Assembly: GCA_025345505.1 (NCBI GenBank)
Contig: JANVCC010000152.1
Coordinates: 2,241,318 to 2,305,317 of the forward strand
Direction of reading: 5' to 3'
Source: Todiramphus chloris collaris
Lineage: Eukaryota; Chordata; Aves; Coraciiformes; Alcedinidae
DNA length: 64,000 nucleotides
The notes below the pieces were generated by a model, which worked only from the letters and a program-made list of their open reading frames with translations, did no database searches and was not told where the DNA came from. Shown one piece after another: positions 47,390-57,803 of the stretch; within the stretch, counting starts at the first letter, position 1, and each line of letters begins with the position of its first letter. Position numbers and translations under genes: made by a program.

Positions 47390-47775
47390 TGGGGTGAGTC
47401 AGCCAGCCCCACACACTAGGGCTGCTTGTGTTGAGAAACAAAGGAGGGTCACTGTCATAGGCAATCGACAGAGGCCCCATGTGCCAACCAGATCCATCCC
47501 ACGGGGCAATGCTGCCACCCTGGGGCCTGGGTTAGAGACATCACCAGGAAACTCCCTGGTCTGGTACCACCCTCTGATTATTACCTGCTACTGGTTATGC
47601 AGGTTGATAGTAATGATGCTGTAGACAAAATTCCAAAAATGATTAAAAAGGACTTGAAGGTGCTGGGACAATTGGTTGAAGGATCGGGAGCTCAGGTAGT
47701 GTTCTCCTCAATCTCTTCAGTGGCAGGGAAGAATACCGAAAGGAACAGAAAACCACACCTGATTAACAACAACAC
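47390..47775 (+). pseudogene. CR1 ORF1 esterase-like (SGNH/GDSL) domain remnant
   Basis: Some CR1 ORF1 proteins carry an SGNH-hydrolase (GDSL esterase) domain thought to help the element's RNA-protein particle. Traces remain: R-V-T-V-I-G at about 47447-47464 (first beta strand, normally followed by the G-D-S nucleophile block), then a frameshift. Downstream, after a second change of frame, comes L-G-Q-L-V-E-G-S-G-A-Q-V-V-F-S-S-I and S-V-A-G-K-N-T-E-R-N-R-K near 47663-47752. The nucleophile block itself is absent; about 17 bases appear to be missing after V-I-G. The catalytic end of the domain is lost because the copy jumps to ORF2 sequence. Non-functional. Confidence 0.7.
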
Positions 47776-47891
47776 CCTGCCATGCCTACAGGCTTTGAGA
47801 AGAGTGGCTGGAAACTTGCCCATCAGAAAAGGATCTGGACATGCTCTTGACAGTTGGCTGAACATGAGCCCACAGTATACAAAAGACACAG

Positions 47892-48256
47892 GTGCTGGAG
47901 CGGGTCCAGAGAAGGACAACAAAGCTGGTGAGGGTTCTGGAGAACAAGTGTTATGAGAAGTGGCTGAGGGAACTGCAATTGTTTAGTCTGGAGAACAGGC
48001 AGCTGAGGGGAGGCCTTATTGCTCTCTACAGCTACCTGAAAGGAGGTTGTACTGAGATGGGTATTAGTCTCTTCTCCCAAGTAAGTAGCAATTGGATGAG
48101 AGAAAATGGGCTCAAGTTGTGCCAGGGAAGGTTTAGGTTGGATATTAAGAAAAATTTCTATACTGAAAGAGTGGTGAGGCATTGGAACAGGCTGCCCAGG
48201 GAGGCAGTGGAGTCGCCATCTGTAGAAGTGTTCAAAAACCGTGTAGACATGGCACT
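47892..48256 (+). pseudogene. CR1 ORF2 C-terminal remnant
   Basis: An open frame covers the conserved ORF2 C-terminus from [12 protein letters not shown] to V-A-L-Q-D-M. It then runs past the normal stop, which has been lost, to 48380. Diagnostic bases ('ctgcaattgtttagtctgg', 'aagtagcaattggatgag') are shared with the 57 kb copy, so the two belong to one subfamily. The reverse transcriptase is absent. Confidence 0.88.
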
Positions 48257-48332
48257 TCAGGACATGATCGTGATAATGTTGGGTAGATGGTTGGACTTAG
48301 AGGTCTTTTCCAATGTATATGATTCTATAAAG

Positions 48333-48572
48333 GAGGGTAGATTTAAACTAGATATAAGGAATACATTTTTTTTACAATGAGGGTGATGAATCACTGCAAC
48401 AGGTTGCCTAGAGAGGTGGTAGAAGCCCCATCACTGGCAACATTGAAAGTCTGATTGGGCAGAGCTCTGAGCAACCTTATCTAGTGAAAGCTGTCCCTGT
48501 TCACTACAGGGGTGTTTGAGTAGATGACCATCAAAGGTTCCTTCCAACCCAAACCATTCTATGTTTGTATAA
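48333..48572 (+). mobile_element. CR1 LINE 3'-end fragment abutting another CR1
   Basis: Begins at 'gagggtagatttaaactaga' directly after the 'gattctataa' tail of the preceding CR1. It ends 'ccttccaacccaaaccattc' plus a one- to two-unit tail. It is a different subfamily ('gctctgagcaaccttatcta') from the copy it abuts, so this is a second insertion into or next to the older element's tail. Non-coding. Confidence 0.93.
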
Positions 48573-48884
48573 ATTCCCAGGAGGAGCTAAATAAGCCAGT
48601 GCTCCAAGGAAAGACATGCATTGATTTCTAGGGACCATTAAAGAAGCCTCCACTCCATGTATAGGAAGTCCTACAGGGGCTGGAGCCAGTCCATGGCCAG
48701 TCCTCCAGGAAGCCCATGCCAGAGGGACCCACTGGAGTTCCACTGGGCTCCTGTGCTCTGTCTGTTGTGACAGAACATTTCACAAGGGCTGTCAGAAAGA
48801 GAGGGCTACCCATGTATCACCTCGAGCTTTTGCATTTTAAGGTTAAGTTACAGCAAACCCTATTTGTGTTATGAGGGATGATGG

Positions 48885-49030
48885 GCTGCACTATGTCCTG
48901 CAGTGGGACTGTTAAAGAGGTAAGTGGATCTGGTTGGAACCAGCTGTGTCAGGCACGGGAAGCCCTGACCTCTTCTCATGGAGGTAGCCCCGCAGCCCCT
49001 AGCTGCCATCACCTTGCCATGAGCACCAAG
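48885..49030 (-). mobile_element. Probable LTR fragment, minus orientation
   Basis: The run 'ctggttggaaccagctgtgt', 'caggcacgggaagccctgac' matches the reverse complement of 55070-55130 in the LTR at 55 kb ('tggaaccagttgtgtctggt'). Translated, both give S-G-x-x-W-N-Q-L-C. The edges are vague and divergence is high. It could be the internal part of an older, mostly lost LTR. Confidence 0.5.
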
Positions 49031-51591
49031 CACAGCTGTAAACAGACCACAGAGTCTCAAACTTTTAAGTTCACTTATATAACATTGCAAAAAAGTATTT
49101 CATGCTCCTTTGTGGTAAGCACTGCACAACACCAAGGAAACCTCCAACCTTAAGAAGTGAAGCCTAGGAGGAGAGTGAAGCAAGCTGTGGAATGTGAATT
49201 TTGAAGGTATTTAAAAGATGTTTGCAGTCATACATACACACCATCAGTTATTGTTATCACAGTATGCCACCACTCTCAGGACCACATCTCTTTCTCTGTC
49301 TGGATGTTTTTCATCTTATTGCCTCCTTACATCAGGCCAATGCAGGCTCATTTTCTGCTCCCCTGGATTCCTCCTGTGGTCAGTCATCCATGTGAGCTAC
49401 AATACTGTTGTATTTTTCATCTCCTTCACATCTTCCCTTTTCAAAGCCTTTCAACTGAGTGAGGATCCTATTTCCACCTGAAATTCCCCCCTCCTTGATA
49501 AGTAATGTGTGCCATTATTATACACAGCCATCTCCTCAAAATGTCATTTCAAAATACACCTGAATGGTTTAGTGTACAGTCTGCAAATGAAGGACGAATT
49601 TTATAAATACCTTGATATTTTTTTTTTTTTCCAGCCTTTATCTGTCACACTGTATGTCCTCAGCAGCTTTAATGACCTATTGGAGGAAGAAGGCAGAAGG
49701 ATAAACAACAGTGAGGAGAAAAGTTTAGTAAATATACAATTCAAAGCTCCTTTCATCTTAGGCCAAACAGAATTATCTAATATCCACCTTGTAACCCATG
49801 CGACACAAATTTATATGATGGATACTTCCGTCCAGATCTTCATGGCTAGACTTCTTGTACACTCAGTTATGCAGAACAGCAGAGATCAGTAGTGTCTGGA
49901 ATCCAGTTAATAGCATCTTGATGCATTCATAGACTGGGATATAGAGTAGAGCAGGCTACTTTAATAAACTACCAGCACATTGTACCTATACCAGATCAGC
50001 TGTTTCAGCCCCTTCTCAGCCCTGACAGTTTGCTCCAGTAGGCATCAGGAGCAGAGGAGTAACAGGCAATGTTGACTGTATGCATCAGAACAGCCAGCAT
50101 CAGCCTCATGGCCTTTCTGCCTGAGAGGAGCAGTATGATCATCTGTGTAGCAGGATCTTAACAATGAGATGTTATTTTTGTCACTTTGTCATCAAATCAC
50201 TTTCGTCAAGTTTTACTGGGTTTTTGACTGTATTCCTGCCTGAAGGATTACTCAAGGGTACTCACTTCCTCTATCTGCCACTGCATGGGCAAGCTGGGGT
50301 TTCCACAAACCTAGCTTAAATCCTGAAGAAATTAGGTGCCAATTTTCAGTGAAAGTTGCTGTAGGCTAGGCCCAAGACACCTTGTTTTCAGAGAATGAAG
50401 TTAACTGAGAGATAGATGTATGAGAGTGTTGGAAGGAGGGAAATGAAATAAGCTTTCATGGGAAACAGATGACAAAAAAAATTAATTCCATTAGGTTTGT
50501 TGTTCAATGGTTTGAGTCAATTCAGTCAAATTCAACTGCCTGAAATCTGTGTATCTATTCTTAGCAAAATATCTTTGTTAGATACACAAACTAGATGTCT
50601 ACCATTTCACTTTTCAGAGGACAACGGATGTCTAACTGAGACTGGACATGCCACTTTTAGGAAGTAGCTGTAAGATGGGAAGAAGTCTGTCTTTGGAGGA
50701 CAACAACTTCAGGATAAGCTTAGAGAATCTGCTCTGGGATGGGTTAGGAAGACAAATGCTGTAAGGTAAAGGTCCAGTGACAGATATTATCTGTGTTTCC
50801 CTCATACTATGCTTAGCACCTGTGGATAATAGGCAAAAAACCCTCCAAACTACTCGAAGGTAATTCATGCTGACACATGGATCAAAAGCATCCAGCACAT
50901 GACCCCGATGAACCAAGTCTCTAAGGATAATGCTCAGAGTTAGTTACTGGCTCTCAGCCTTCCCCCACCAAAGAATGCACCTCTGTCCTCCTGTGCTTCT
51001 CCCTCCCCATCATCAGTAGTTACAATTAGCTCCTTTCTGTGGATTTACACAGTCAAAAAACTGTGCCTGCTGAGATCTTTTGACAGAAGCTGGAATGAAT
51101 GGGTGGGGATAGGTTGGGGATGGGAGCTACCTGAGCTAGATGTAATAAATAGAACAGGCTTTTTTTCTGTGCTCTCAGTCTTGTCCCTTTGCCTGACACC
51201 TTGCCAGAGCACGCAGCTGGCTTTCTGTAAGAACACAGTCCTGTTTAAGGTGCTGAGGTGGAGCAACTGGGGAGGGCAGAGGGAAAGGAAAAAAAGAATT
51301 TATTATCCACATTATATGGCTGGGTGTATAAGAGCAGCAAAAAAGACAAGTTCCTGTCTCTGAAGAGGAATTTTCAAGACCAAGACCAAAGTAATCCTGT
51401 GAGCTACATTTCACATGACTGTGATTCTGTTGCCTGAATAGTTGTTCAGGGACATATTAGTCACAACAGACTATTCTGCTTGTCTTCCAGATGCCCGTCT
51501 AGAAGAGCATGAGTTTTATGTAGGGTTTATGTCATATTTGTTATGTTGGTACAGGTATGCTATAGCTTCCTGACACCCTGTGGCATTTCAA
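49031..51591. other. Unique stretch, no gene seen
   Basis: About 2.5 kb without a recognised repeat. Plus-strand frames at 49218-49481 and 49509-49892 (87 and 127 codons) lack domains and are interrupted by a T run at 49620-49630. No convincing splice or promoter signals. Confidence 0.5.
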
Positions 51592-52252
51592 GTGGATGAA
51601 AAGTTAAATCTGAGGCATCAATGTGCACTTGTAGCTCAGAAAGCCAATTGTATCCTAAGCTGCATATAAAGAAGAGTGGCTGCAATAGAAGGGAGGTGAT
51701 TGTTTCCCTCTACTGTGCTTGCATGAGACCCTACCTGGGGCACTGCATCTAGGTCTGGTGTCCTAGCACAAAAAGGACATGGACATGCTGGAGCAGGTTC
51801 AGAGGAGAGCCACAAAAATGATCAGAGGGCTGGAACACCTCTCCTATAAAGAGCTGCTGAGAGAGTTGGGATTGTTTGCCTGGAGAAAAGAAGGCTTCAG
51901 GGAGACCTTATTGCAGCCTTTGTATATATTAAGGCTTATAAGGAAGATGGAGAGAGACTCTTTACCAAGGCTTGTAGTTACAGGATAAGAAGCAATAGTT
52001 TTTAACTGAAAGAGGTTAGATTTAGATTGGACATAAGGAAGAAATTATTTTCAATGAGAATGGTGAGACAGTGGAACAGGTTACCCAGAGTAGTTGTAAT
52101 GCCCCATCCTTGGAGGTATTCAAGGTCAGATTGGATGGGTCTCTGTGCAACCCAATCTAGTGGAAGGTGCCCTTGCCTAAGACAAGGGGTTTGAACAAGA
52201 TGATCTTTAAAGGTCTCTTCCAACCCAAAACATTCTATGATTTGATGATATT
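51592..52252 (+). mobile_element. CR1 LINE, 5'-truncated, with 3' tail
   Basis: Starts at 'gtggatgaaaagttaaatct' (the V-D-E-K-L-N block) and continues to 'ctcttccaacccaaaacatt' with the tail 'ctatgatttgatgat'. The late ORF2 frame is open at 51779-51988 (L-E-Q-V-Q-R-R-A-T-K-M-I-R-G-L-E-H-L). The order is complete, with only small changes. Confidence 0.95.
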
Positions 52253-54095
52253 GCCTAGTCCACTTCTCCTTAGGCAATTAATCCTACCTTCAGTCCAGCT
52301 CCTCAGTGGAGGAAGTAATTTAATCATAATTTGAATCTTGGAAGAGGTAGGAATGCTGTAAAGGTAAAGGGAAACTAGAGATTTTAGGACCGATGAAGGG
52401 ACAAGAGTATCTATAAACAGAGTGATGGTTTCTGTGGACTCATGTGATGTAATTCAAAGCTCACTTTGTGTAGACCCCTTCTACACATGGCACAATTCAG
52501 CTGCCCCTCCATCCAATGGAACTGTTCGTGGAACTGCTCTATCTGGAAAACCAGCAAACAGTTGCATCAGCTCAATGCATGGGGCAGTAAGTTGTGACTC
52601 AGAGGCAAGAAACAGTGGCTACAGAAGAAACTTCATATCATCTATAAGCATTGAGAAGAACCTGTGCAAATGTCTTTAGATGAGCTCGGAAACTGGAAAT
52701 CCTTTATTCTGAAGATGGACTTATATGAAATTTGACACTGTGTTTAAGAATAATGGTTATGAATGATCTGATAGAAAGGGGGAACTAACCTGCATTTTAC
52801 AACAAAAGAAAGCTCTTCATGTACTGTCTCCAGAAGGCCACAAGTCCAGCTCTTAGTGCAAACCTTTATACCTCTCAGGGCTGTATCACACAGGCATTTT
52901 ACTGCTATTCATTACATGTAAATGTCTCTTTGTCCCAACACAAACTTGCAGCTGTCAACACAGCCAACACTAACTACCAGGAAATGATCTGTCTGAGAAG
53001 GAAATGTTGCAAGCTATCAAGTCTCCACAATGTGCTAAAACATCCGTAGAGGCAGACTGCCAGGGGTTTATTATAAACTATGGACCATATGTTCTCTTGG
53101 CTTCCATAGTTTTGAACAAGGAAATGTGTCATCAAATAATCCCAAAGGGAAGGGAGAATGCACTGTGCAGGGGAAGAATCATAATGATATTCTACTGGGA
53201 TGGTACCCCAGCATCTGCTTTCCTGAAGAGTGTGAAGGCTAAAAAGTATTACCAATAGTGATATAAAAAGGGGGTTGTTACTAGAGTGTGGATAGGAATA
53301 AACTTGGCAGGAACTCCACCATATGGCAACCTAAGGAGATGTGATAGATGTCTGAGGAAAACCTGCTGTCCTTCATGTTGGTGCAAGAAACAATAACCTT
53401 CTAATATATGTATCTCTCTTTGCTGTAGTCAAGGCAGGTATATCAAGACATGTATGTATCACAAGACTTAAGATGAAGCACACAGGTAAACTCCACCATC
53501 CAGTTTTGCTGAGCTTGCTGTTGAACTAGCTCCATGTATATGCAGTGTAGATATGATTGATGTTGAAAAAGAACTGAGTCTGGCAAAACCTATCCACATA
53601 GGAAGGAGAATGAATGGAGGCTACATCAATCTTTACCATCCCAAGCTGATAACATTTCTTTACAGGTTACTGTTTTTCTATGCTGCTATCAGACACCACA
53701 GAGAACACTGCCTGTTCCACTCCTTCCTCATTCTATTGCAAAACATTGAACCACATGGGCTATGGCATATTTTTCTCCATTTACCTGACAGCTGATGTCA
53801 CTAGTACCCAGAATGACTCTCACAGTTCGATGTAGAGCCATTTGGAAGTCAAAAGCATGTTGAAAAGGAGGCATTAAGAGTGAATCAGCAGTGCCTGAGG
53901 TGGGGAGACCAATCAGTCCATTAGAAACTGAAAATGCAGGGCATGGTAGGTTACTTCAAGTGTATACTTCTTACTATACAAGATTAGGAGAGAAGCTGAG
54001 TTTTTCTTGCAAAGTATGAGTTTGGCCAATTGATGACAAAATGGAAACAGTTGATAAAAAAACCAAACCAAAATATAATTTGCTAAAGCACAACC
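52253..54095. other. Unique stretch, no gene seen
   Basis: No gene or interspersed repeat recognised. Frames of 76-93 codons on both strands overlap at 52800-53260 without recognisable content. Confidence 0.5.
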
Positions 54096-54348
54096 TAACT
54101 AAAAGAGGGTAGATTCAGGCTAGATATAAGGAAGATATTTTTTACAGTGATGGAGGTAAAACACTGCAACAGGTTGCCCAGAGAGGTGGTAGATGCTTCA
54201 TCCCTGGGAACATTGAAGGTCAGGTTGGACTGGGCTCTGAGCAACTTGATTTAGTGAAATCTGTTCTGGTTTACTTCAGGGGGGGTTGGCCTAGATGACA
54301 TTTCAAGGTCCCTTCCAACCCAAACTATTCTGTGATTCTATAACTCTA
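54096..54348 (+). mobile_element. CR1 LINE 3'-end fragment
   Basis: Begins near 'aactaaaagagggtagattc' and runs through 'caacaggttgcccagagagg' and 'gctctgagcaacttgattta' to 'cccttccaacccaaactatt' with a three-unit tail (ctgtgattctataactctat). Same subfamily and nearly the same 5' truncation point as the copy at 48333. Confidence 0.94.
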
Positions 54349-55029
54349 TCTGGATCTCAGCTTTGTTCTTAGCTGCTCTTAGCTGTTCCTATCATTTTCT
54401 GCCAGGAGCAGTCTTGGCTGACTGTGCAGAGGGAACAGCTGCAGCAGCACCTCCACTCTCTGGGGTGACAGAGAACTGAAATAGGTCCTCTTTTCTCTAA
54501 AAATCCTCTAATGCCTTGGCTGCCTTGAGGGGCTGGTCAGTCTCTATTTACTTCTTAGGGTTAGTAAGCATCACATAAATTCTTATATAGAGGATTACAT
54601 ATATAAATGCTTCTTAAATATATGAGAGTTCCCTCCTAGAAAGAACAAACTCCATTACTTTTAGTATAAAATCTGTATTAGGGTTTATACCAGCTATGGT
54701 TGTGAGCACTTACAAGTCCTTCACCATTTCTTGGGGTACATAAAACAAGCTCAGCGAAATGACATTCAAAGAGACATTTCCATAATATTTGTGTGTGTGT
54801 GTACTGAGGTTGTCAGATTTCTTCCACTGTTTCTCCAAATTTTCTAACTATTTATTTGTATTTTTTAATCAGTACATTCTTTCTAATTTTGGGGGAGGAT
54901 TTTTGGTTTTAAGCATTTCTGAGGTTGCATTTAAACTTTCCAAATCATAACTCATAAACCATGGGAAAAAAGTAATTAGTTAAAAGCACTATTTACAAAT
55001 TGTAGTCATGAATATATATATATTGCATG
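54349..55029. other. Unique stretch, no gene seen
   Basis: AT-rich filler between a CR1 and an LTR. A short GT run lies near 54790-54802 and an AT run near 55011-55022. No open frame of note. Confidence 0.5.
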
Positions 55030-55787
55030 TCTGTGACAAGGTTTTGGAACTGGGGGAGCTGCAGGACCTTTTTAAAGACATGTCGGGGCTGCCCCATACC
55101 AGACACAACTGGTTCCAGACCATTCCAGACAGCTCCACAATGGACCCACCAAAGTGCACAGCTAAACCCATCAGCCAAGATGGTGTCACCTCTGTGAAAC
55201 CGTATTTGACATGTCTGAAAATGGCAGATGGTGAGAGAATGAAGGAACGCAAAGTGAGAAACAACAGAACGAACACCAAGGTCAGAGGAGGACATGCTCC
55301 ATGCACTGGTCTGGAGGACCCCATGCCAGAGCCAGACCATTCCTGACAAGACTACAACCCATGGATGACCCATGCTGGAGCAGAGGAATGGTGTAAGAAG
55401 GAAGGAGCAGCAGGGAAAAAATGCTGTGTGATGACCATCATCTCCCCCCCACCATACCATGCAATTACGGGGGTAGAGGAGTCTGGTTTGAAGGACAGAA
55501 GTTTAGCCTAGGAAAGGGAGGAGGAAACTTATTGCTTTAATGTTTGTCTTTTTGTTTGTCATTACTCATACCTATTTTGGCTGGAAAAAAATAAAGTTCA
55601 TTTTCACCAAATTGAATTTGCTTTGCCCACATCAGTAATTAGTAAGCAATCTTCTATCTTGACCCACATGTTTTCTTGTTCCTGTTCTTCCTGGGTTTTC
55701 TCCTTTCCCACCCTTGCCCTAGTGAGGTGGCAAGTGAGCAGGCACCTGGGTGGGAGTTAAGCTGTTAATCAAGGCCATCCCACCACA
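55030..55787 (+). mobile_element. Long solo LTR, avian endogenous retrovirus, plus orientation
   Basis: I recognise the order 'ttttaaagacatgtcggggc', 'tgccccataccagacacaac', then 'aacaccaaggtcagaggagg', 'acccatgctggagcagagga' and the U5-like end 'ccatcccaccaca'. This is a second LTR family, related at its 3' end to the 8.2 kb LTR. A poly(A) signal AATAAA is at 55590-55595, supporting the plus orientation. The end CA is at 55786-55787. The 5' boundary is uncertain by about 20 bases and no clear target duplication was found. The 112-codon plus frame and 155-codon minus frame inside it are incidental. Confidence 0.78.
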
Positions 55788-57118
55788 GTATAGCATGCCA
55801 ACATGGAATACACATGACAGACTTAGCAGATTGTGTATTTTTTCTACCTTATCTCACTGTCCCAGCTTCCACCATTTTTGGAGTCTCCTACATGCTGGCA
55901 TTTAGATGCTTAAAATTATGTCAAATTTAAGATCCAGTCTGAAACCTGCAGTTCCATATGTCTGCCTCTAACATTTTGGAATAAATGTCTTAATTAGTCT
56001 TAATTGAGAAAAAAAGATTAACACAAATAAAATGTTTTAGTATAAACACTCTTAAAGATTCATTCATTAAGAAGGTCCAGCATTTCTGTGCTTTGAGAAA
56101 GTAGCTATAATGTAGCTGATGGTCTCACAACAAAGTTGTGTATTTTGAAATCTCTCTGAATAGCTCTTCAACTTTGTCCAGTTGAGAAGTTTTAGAGATC
56201 CATTTTTTATGCGCTGTAGAGACTGAGATACAAGATTGTGGTTAATTTCTCTCATGACTGCATTTGCACGGTGCACAAGCCATCTCCACGCTGTGACCAG
56301 GACTTCCCTTGTCCTTTGGAGCATACATGGAGTGCACAGATATAGTGACAGGACAGTACTTCAAAGTGGCATGTATAGCTTGTAGTCGGATTCCTCCTTC
56401 ATTCACTCAGTTTATATACCCAAAAATCATACATTAATGCTGTGTGCGGACAGTCCAACATGATGCTTTTCTTTCAGGCTTAAATGCCACAAATTACGTA
56501 TCACCCAACTAAGCATGACTATGCTGAGGAATTCCTTCCTGTGTCTTGACTCCCAGTATACTCTGCCTCTGAGAAATGTTCTCCTTTGTTTTTCTGAATT
56601 GGAACTAATAGAACCAATGTGGTGCAGCTGTGGGAGTGACTCAGCGGAATGGCTCTGCATCTTCGTGCACATGACATCCTGTGACAAAAAATCTCACATT
56701 TTCAAGATAAAAAGTGTCTTAGTTTCATTAATTTCTTCCTCAAGGGGAGCTAAAATTATTTCAAAGGGGAAACAGTAAAATTGAGATTCTACTACACCAA
56801 TCTGTCAAGATGGCAAACATGAAAAACATATCAAGAAAATGTTATACTTCGAATTTTATTGCATTCATAATTATTTTCATACTTTCCAGGCAGAATTTAG
56901 GATTATCTAAAGCAAGGATTAAAATGTGAAAGGTGTGGCAGATGAAGTGATGCTGGTAACAGTGGGGACTAATGAGAAGATAAAAGTTTTGCTAACACGA
57001 TTTTATTTTATTTTACAGACTTTTTCCTCAGAAATAAGGAAGAATCTTGGAATTTGATATCTGGAGGAGAAATATGACAGAAATCCTTCAGGATCTGAGT
57101 AACTGACCTCTAAATTTT
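55788..57118. other. Unique AT-rich stretch, no gene seen
   Basis: No repeat or gene recognised. Frames of 85-87 codons on both strands at 56067-56778 carry no known motif. Confidence 0.5.
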
Positions 57119-57144
57119 GACCTCTTGGGGTGACCTCTTGGGGT
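57119..57144. repeat. 13-bp perfect tandem duplication at a CR1 5' junction
   Basis: The unit gacctcttggggt occurs twice in a row. The second copy overlaps the CR1 junction, because CR1 normally reads 'gacctgggggtgttggt' here. It probably arose during or just after insertion. Confidence 0.9.
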
Positions 57145-57803
57145 GTTGGAGGACACCCAGCTGAACATGAGCCAGCAGTGTGCCCAGATGGCCAAGAAGG
57201 CCAACAAGCATCCTGGCCCTGTATGAGGAATAGTGTGTCCAGCAGGAGTAGGGAAGTGATCAGGCCCCTGTACGTGGCACTGGGGAGGCTTTACCTTGAA
57301 TATTGTATTCAGTTTTGGGTGCTGAATAGAAAGATATTGAAGTGCTGTAGTGTGTCCGAAGAAGAGAAACAAAGCTGGTGAGGAGTCTGGAGAACCTGTC
57401 TTATGGGGAGCAGCTGAGGGAACTGCAATTGTTTAGTCTGGAGAAGAGGAGGCTGAGGGAAGACTTTATTGCTCTCTACAGCTACCTGAAAAGAGGTTGT
57501 AGTGAGGTGAGTGTCGGTCTCTTCTCCCAGGTAAGTAGCAATTGGATGAGAGAAAATGGGCTTAAGTTGTGCCAGGGGAGGTTTAGGTTGGATGTTAAGA
57601 AAAATTTCTATACTGAAAGAGTGGTGAGGCATTGGAACAGGCTGCCCAGGGAGGTGGTGGAGTCACCATCTGTGGAGGTGTTCAAAAAACATGTAGACGT
57701 GGCACTCCAGGACATGGTTTAGTGGTCATGATAATGTTGGGTAGATGGTTGGACTTGATGATCTTAGAGGTCTTTCCCAACCCTAATGATTCTGTGATCC
57801 TCA
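57132..57803 (+). mobile_element. CR1 LINE, relatively well-preserved 3' part
   Basis: Starts in the D-L-G-V-L block and proceeds without large deletion through 'aacatgagccagcagtgtgc', 'agcaggagtagggaagtgat' and 'caggctgcccagggaggtgg' to 'ctttcccaaccctaatgatt' with tail 'ctgtgatcctcac'. The ORF2 C-terminal frame is open at 57378-57722 and ends at the canonical stop after V-A-L-Q-D-M-V. It shares diagnostic bases with the 47.9 kb copy. Confidence 0.96.
57378..57722 (+). pseudogene. CR1 ORF2 C-terminus with canonical stop
   Basis: About 114 codons of uninterrupted ORF2 C-terminus, including [15 protein letters not shown] and [13 protein letters not shown]. It finishes at the stop codon normal for CR1 ORF2 (57720-57722). 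The reverse transcriptase is truncated away, so the frame is a dead fragment. The upstream part to 57147 is in another frame. Confidence 0.9.

Larger units (their letters stand above)
46600..48332 (+). mobile_element. CR1 LINE retaining 5'/ORF1 sequence, internally deleted
   Basis: A GC-rich block in AT-rich surroundings. From about 47150 it matches what I know of the CR1 5' part: 'gatggagtctccccaagaag', 'cctcttgtcaccaagcagaa', 'ctggggcctgggttagagac', 'caggaaactccctggtctgg' and 'gaaggatcgggagctcaggt'. It then jumps into late ORF2 sequence (about 47780 onwards) with the whole RT missing, makes a second jump at about 47880 to the block 'ggtgctggagcgggtccaga', and runs to the 3' end ('gaggtcttttccaatgtata', 'gattctata'). 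The part 46600-47150 is equally GC-rich and probably 5' UTR/ORF1, but I could not confirm that. It is the only copy here with identifiable ORF1. Confidence 0.8.

Noticed and set aside
46962..47480. 172-codon minus-strand frame, the longest minus frame in the window
   Set aside because: Antisense to CR1 ORF1-like sequence; an incidental frame in GC-rich DNA.
54993..55460. 155-codon minus-strand frame that looks gene-sized
   Set aside because: It lies inside the 55 kb LTR on the antisense strand and is explained by that repeat's composition.
8170..55787. A provirus bounded by the LTRs at 8.2, 24.1, 45.5 and 55.0 kb
   Set aside because: The LTRs differ in family and orientation, lie 10-20 kb apart, and no gag, pol or env-like sequence lies between them. 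They are solitary LTRs.
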